The notes beneath the pieces are model-generated. The model searched no databases and had not been told where the DNA came from. It was given only the letters and a program-made list of their open reading frames with translations. The position numbers and the translations under genes were made by a program. DNA of 6,103 bases from Patescibacteria group bacterium (GTDB lineage Bacteria > Patescibacteriota > Gracilibacteria > UM-FILTER-43-11): NCBI GenBank assembly GCA_029260955.1, contig JAJDCF010000110.1:1-6103 (forward strand), written 5' to 3'. Below are positions 6,008-6,103 of the stretch, piece by piece (within the stretch, counting starts at the first letter, position 1; each line of letters opens with the position of its first letter).

Positions 6008-6027
6008 CCTGCCTGCCGGCAGGCAGG
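6008..6027. repeat. Perfect 20-bp GC-rich palindrome, probable dispersed intergenic repeat
   Basis: CCTGCCTGCC (6008-6017) is followed directly by its exact reverse complement GGCAGGCAGG (6018-6027), with no loop. Each arm carries the direct repeat CCTGCC/TGCC. The element lies in a non-coding stretch richer in GC than the genes beside it. I recall near-identical palindromes scattered through Candidate Phyla Radiation genomes, but cannot confirm that here. It has no T-run, so it is not an ordinary intrinsic terminator. Confidence 0.7.
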
Positions 6028-6103
6028 GTGGGTGTCCGCAAGTTCAGGCCGCGACCCGAACCAATATGAGACTCCCTTAATGTGTGATGTTAAGAAAAAA
6101 AGT
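6028..6103. other. Intergenic end of the window with an A/T run
   Basis: I see no gene in this stretch. Seven A residues at 6095-6101 read as T7 on the minus strand and could be the T-tract of a terminator whose hairpin lies beyond the window. A weak 5-bp inverted repeat (CTTAA 6076-6080, TTAAG 6090-6094) lies on the wrong side of that run to form a minus-strand terminator with it. Confidence 0.3.

Noticed and set aside
6076..6101. Hairpin plus A/T run as an intrinsic terminator
   Set aside because: The stem is only 5 bp and AT-rich. On the minus strand the T-run precedes the stem, and on the plus strand the stem is followed by A residues.
1..6103. TGA recoded as an amino acid (as in Gracilibacteria)
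   Set aside because: All six genes end in TAA or TAG, which raised the idea. However, none contains an in-frame TGA and glycine is encoded normally by GGN, so the standard bacterial code fits.

Overview
The window holds six protein-coding genes. One runs on the plus strand (2-1012) and five run on the minus strand (5900 down to 1019). There are no rRNA or tRNA genes, CRISPR arrays or transposase genes. The best guess for the host is an uncultured bacterium of the Candidate Phyla Radiation/Patescibacteria type. Three things point that way: several short orphan genes, no clear Shine-Dalgarno sequence at any start whose upstream DNA is visible, and a CCTGCCTGCC/GGCAGGCAGG palindrome of a kind I recall from such genomes. 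This placement is an inference, not a database result. The standard bacterial code fits all six genes.

Layout, left to right. (1) 2-1012 (+): a two-helix ion-channel-like protein with a cytoplasmic RCK (TrkA-N/TrkA-C) regulatory region. The K+ selectivity filter TVGYGD is replaced by GDWFDT. (2) After a 6-bp gap it converges on 1019-3091 (-), a complete CHASE2/three-helix/class III adenylate cyclase with all expected catalytic residues and a C-terminal TPR-like tail. (3) 3092-4504 (-): a membrane-anchored FecR-domain protein whose TAA directly abuts the ATG of the cyclase, so the two form a tight operon. A promoter with a perfect TATAAT, inside an inverted repeat, precedes it. (4) 4570-5211 and 5216-5533 (-): two soluble, highly charged orphan proteins in a second operon with its own promoter. 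(5) 5592-5900 (-): a small protein with a hydrophobic N-terminal segment and an acidic tail, driven by a TTGACA/TATAAT promoter. (6) 5940-6103: a mostly non-coding, more GC-rich stretch with a 20-bp perfect palindrome, next to a smaller inverted repeat.

How the genes may work together. The FecR protein and the cyclase probably form one envelope-sensing unit: two domains outside the membrane (FecR, CHASE2) with cAMP synthesis inside. No cAMP receptor is visible here. The channel-like protein lies next to the cyclase but in the opposite orientation, so a functional link is only a possibility. The three minus-strand promoters share one architecture: a perfect TATAAT 21-26 nt before the start codon, giving predicted leaders of roughly 14-20 nt without a Shine-Dalgarno sequence. 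This geometry decides two of the starts chosen here (FecR at 4504, the small exported protein at 5900).
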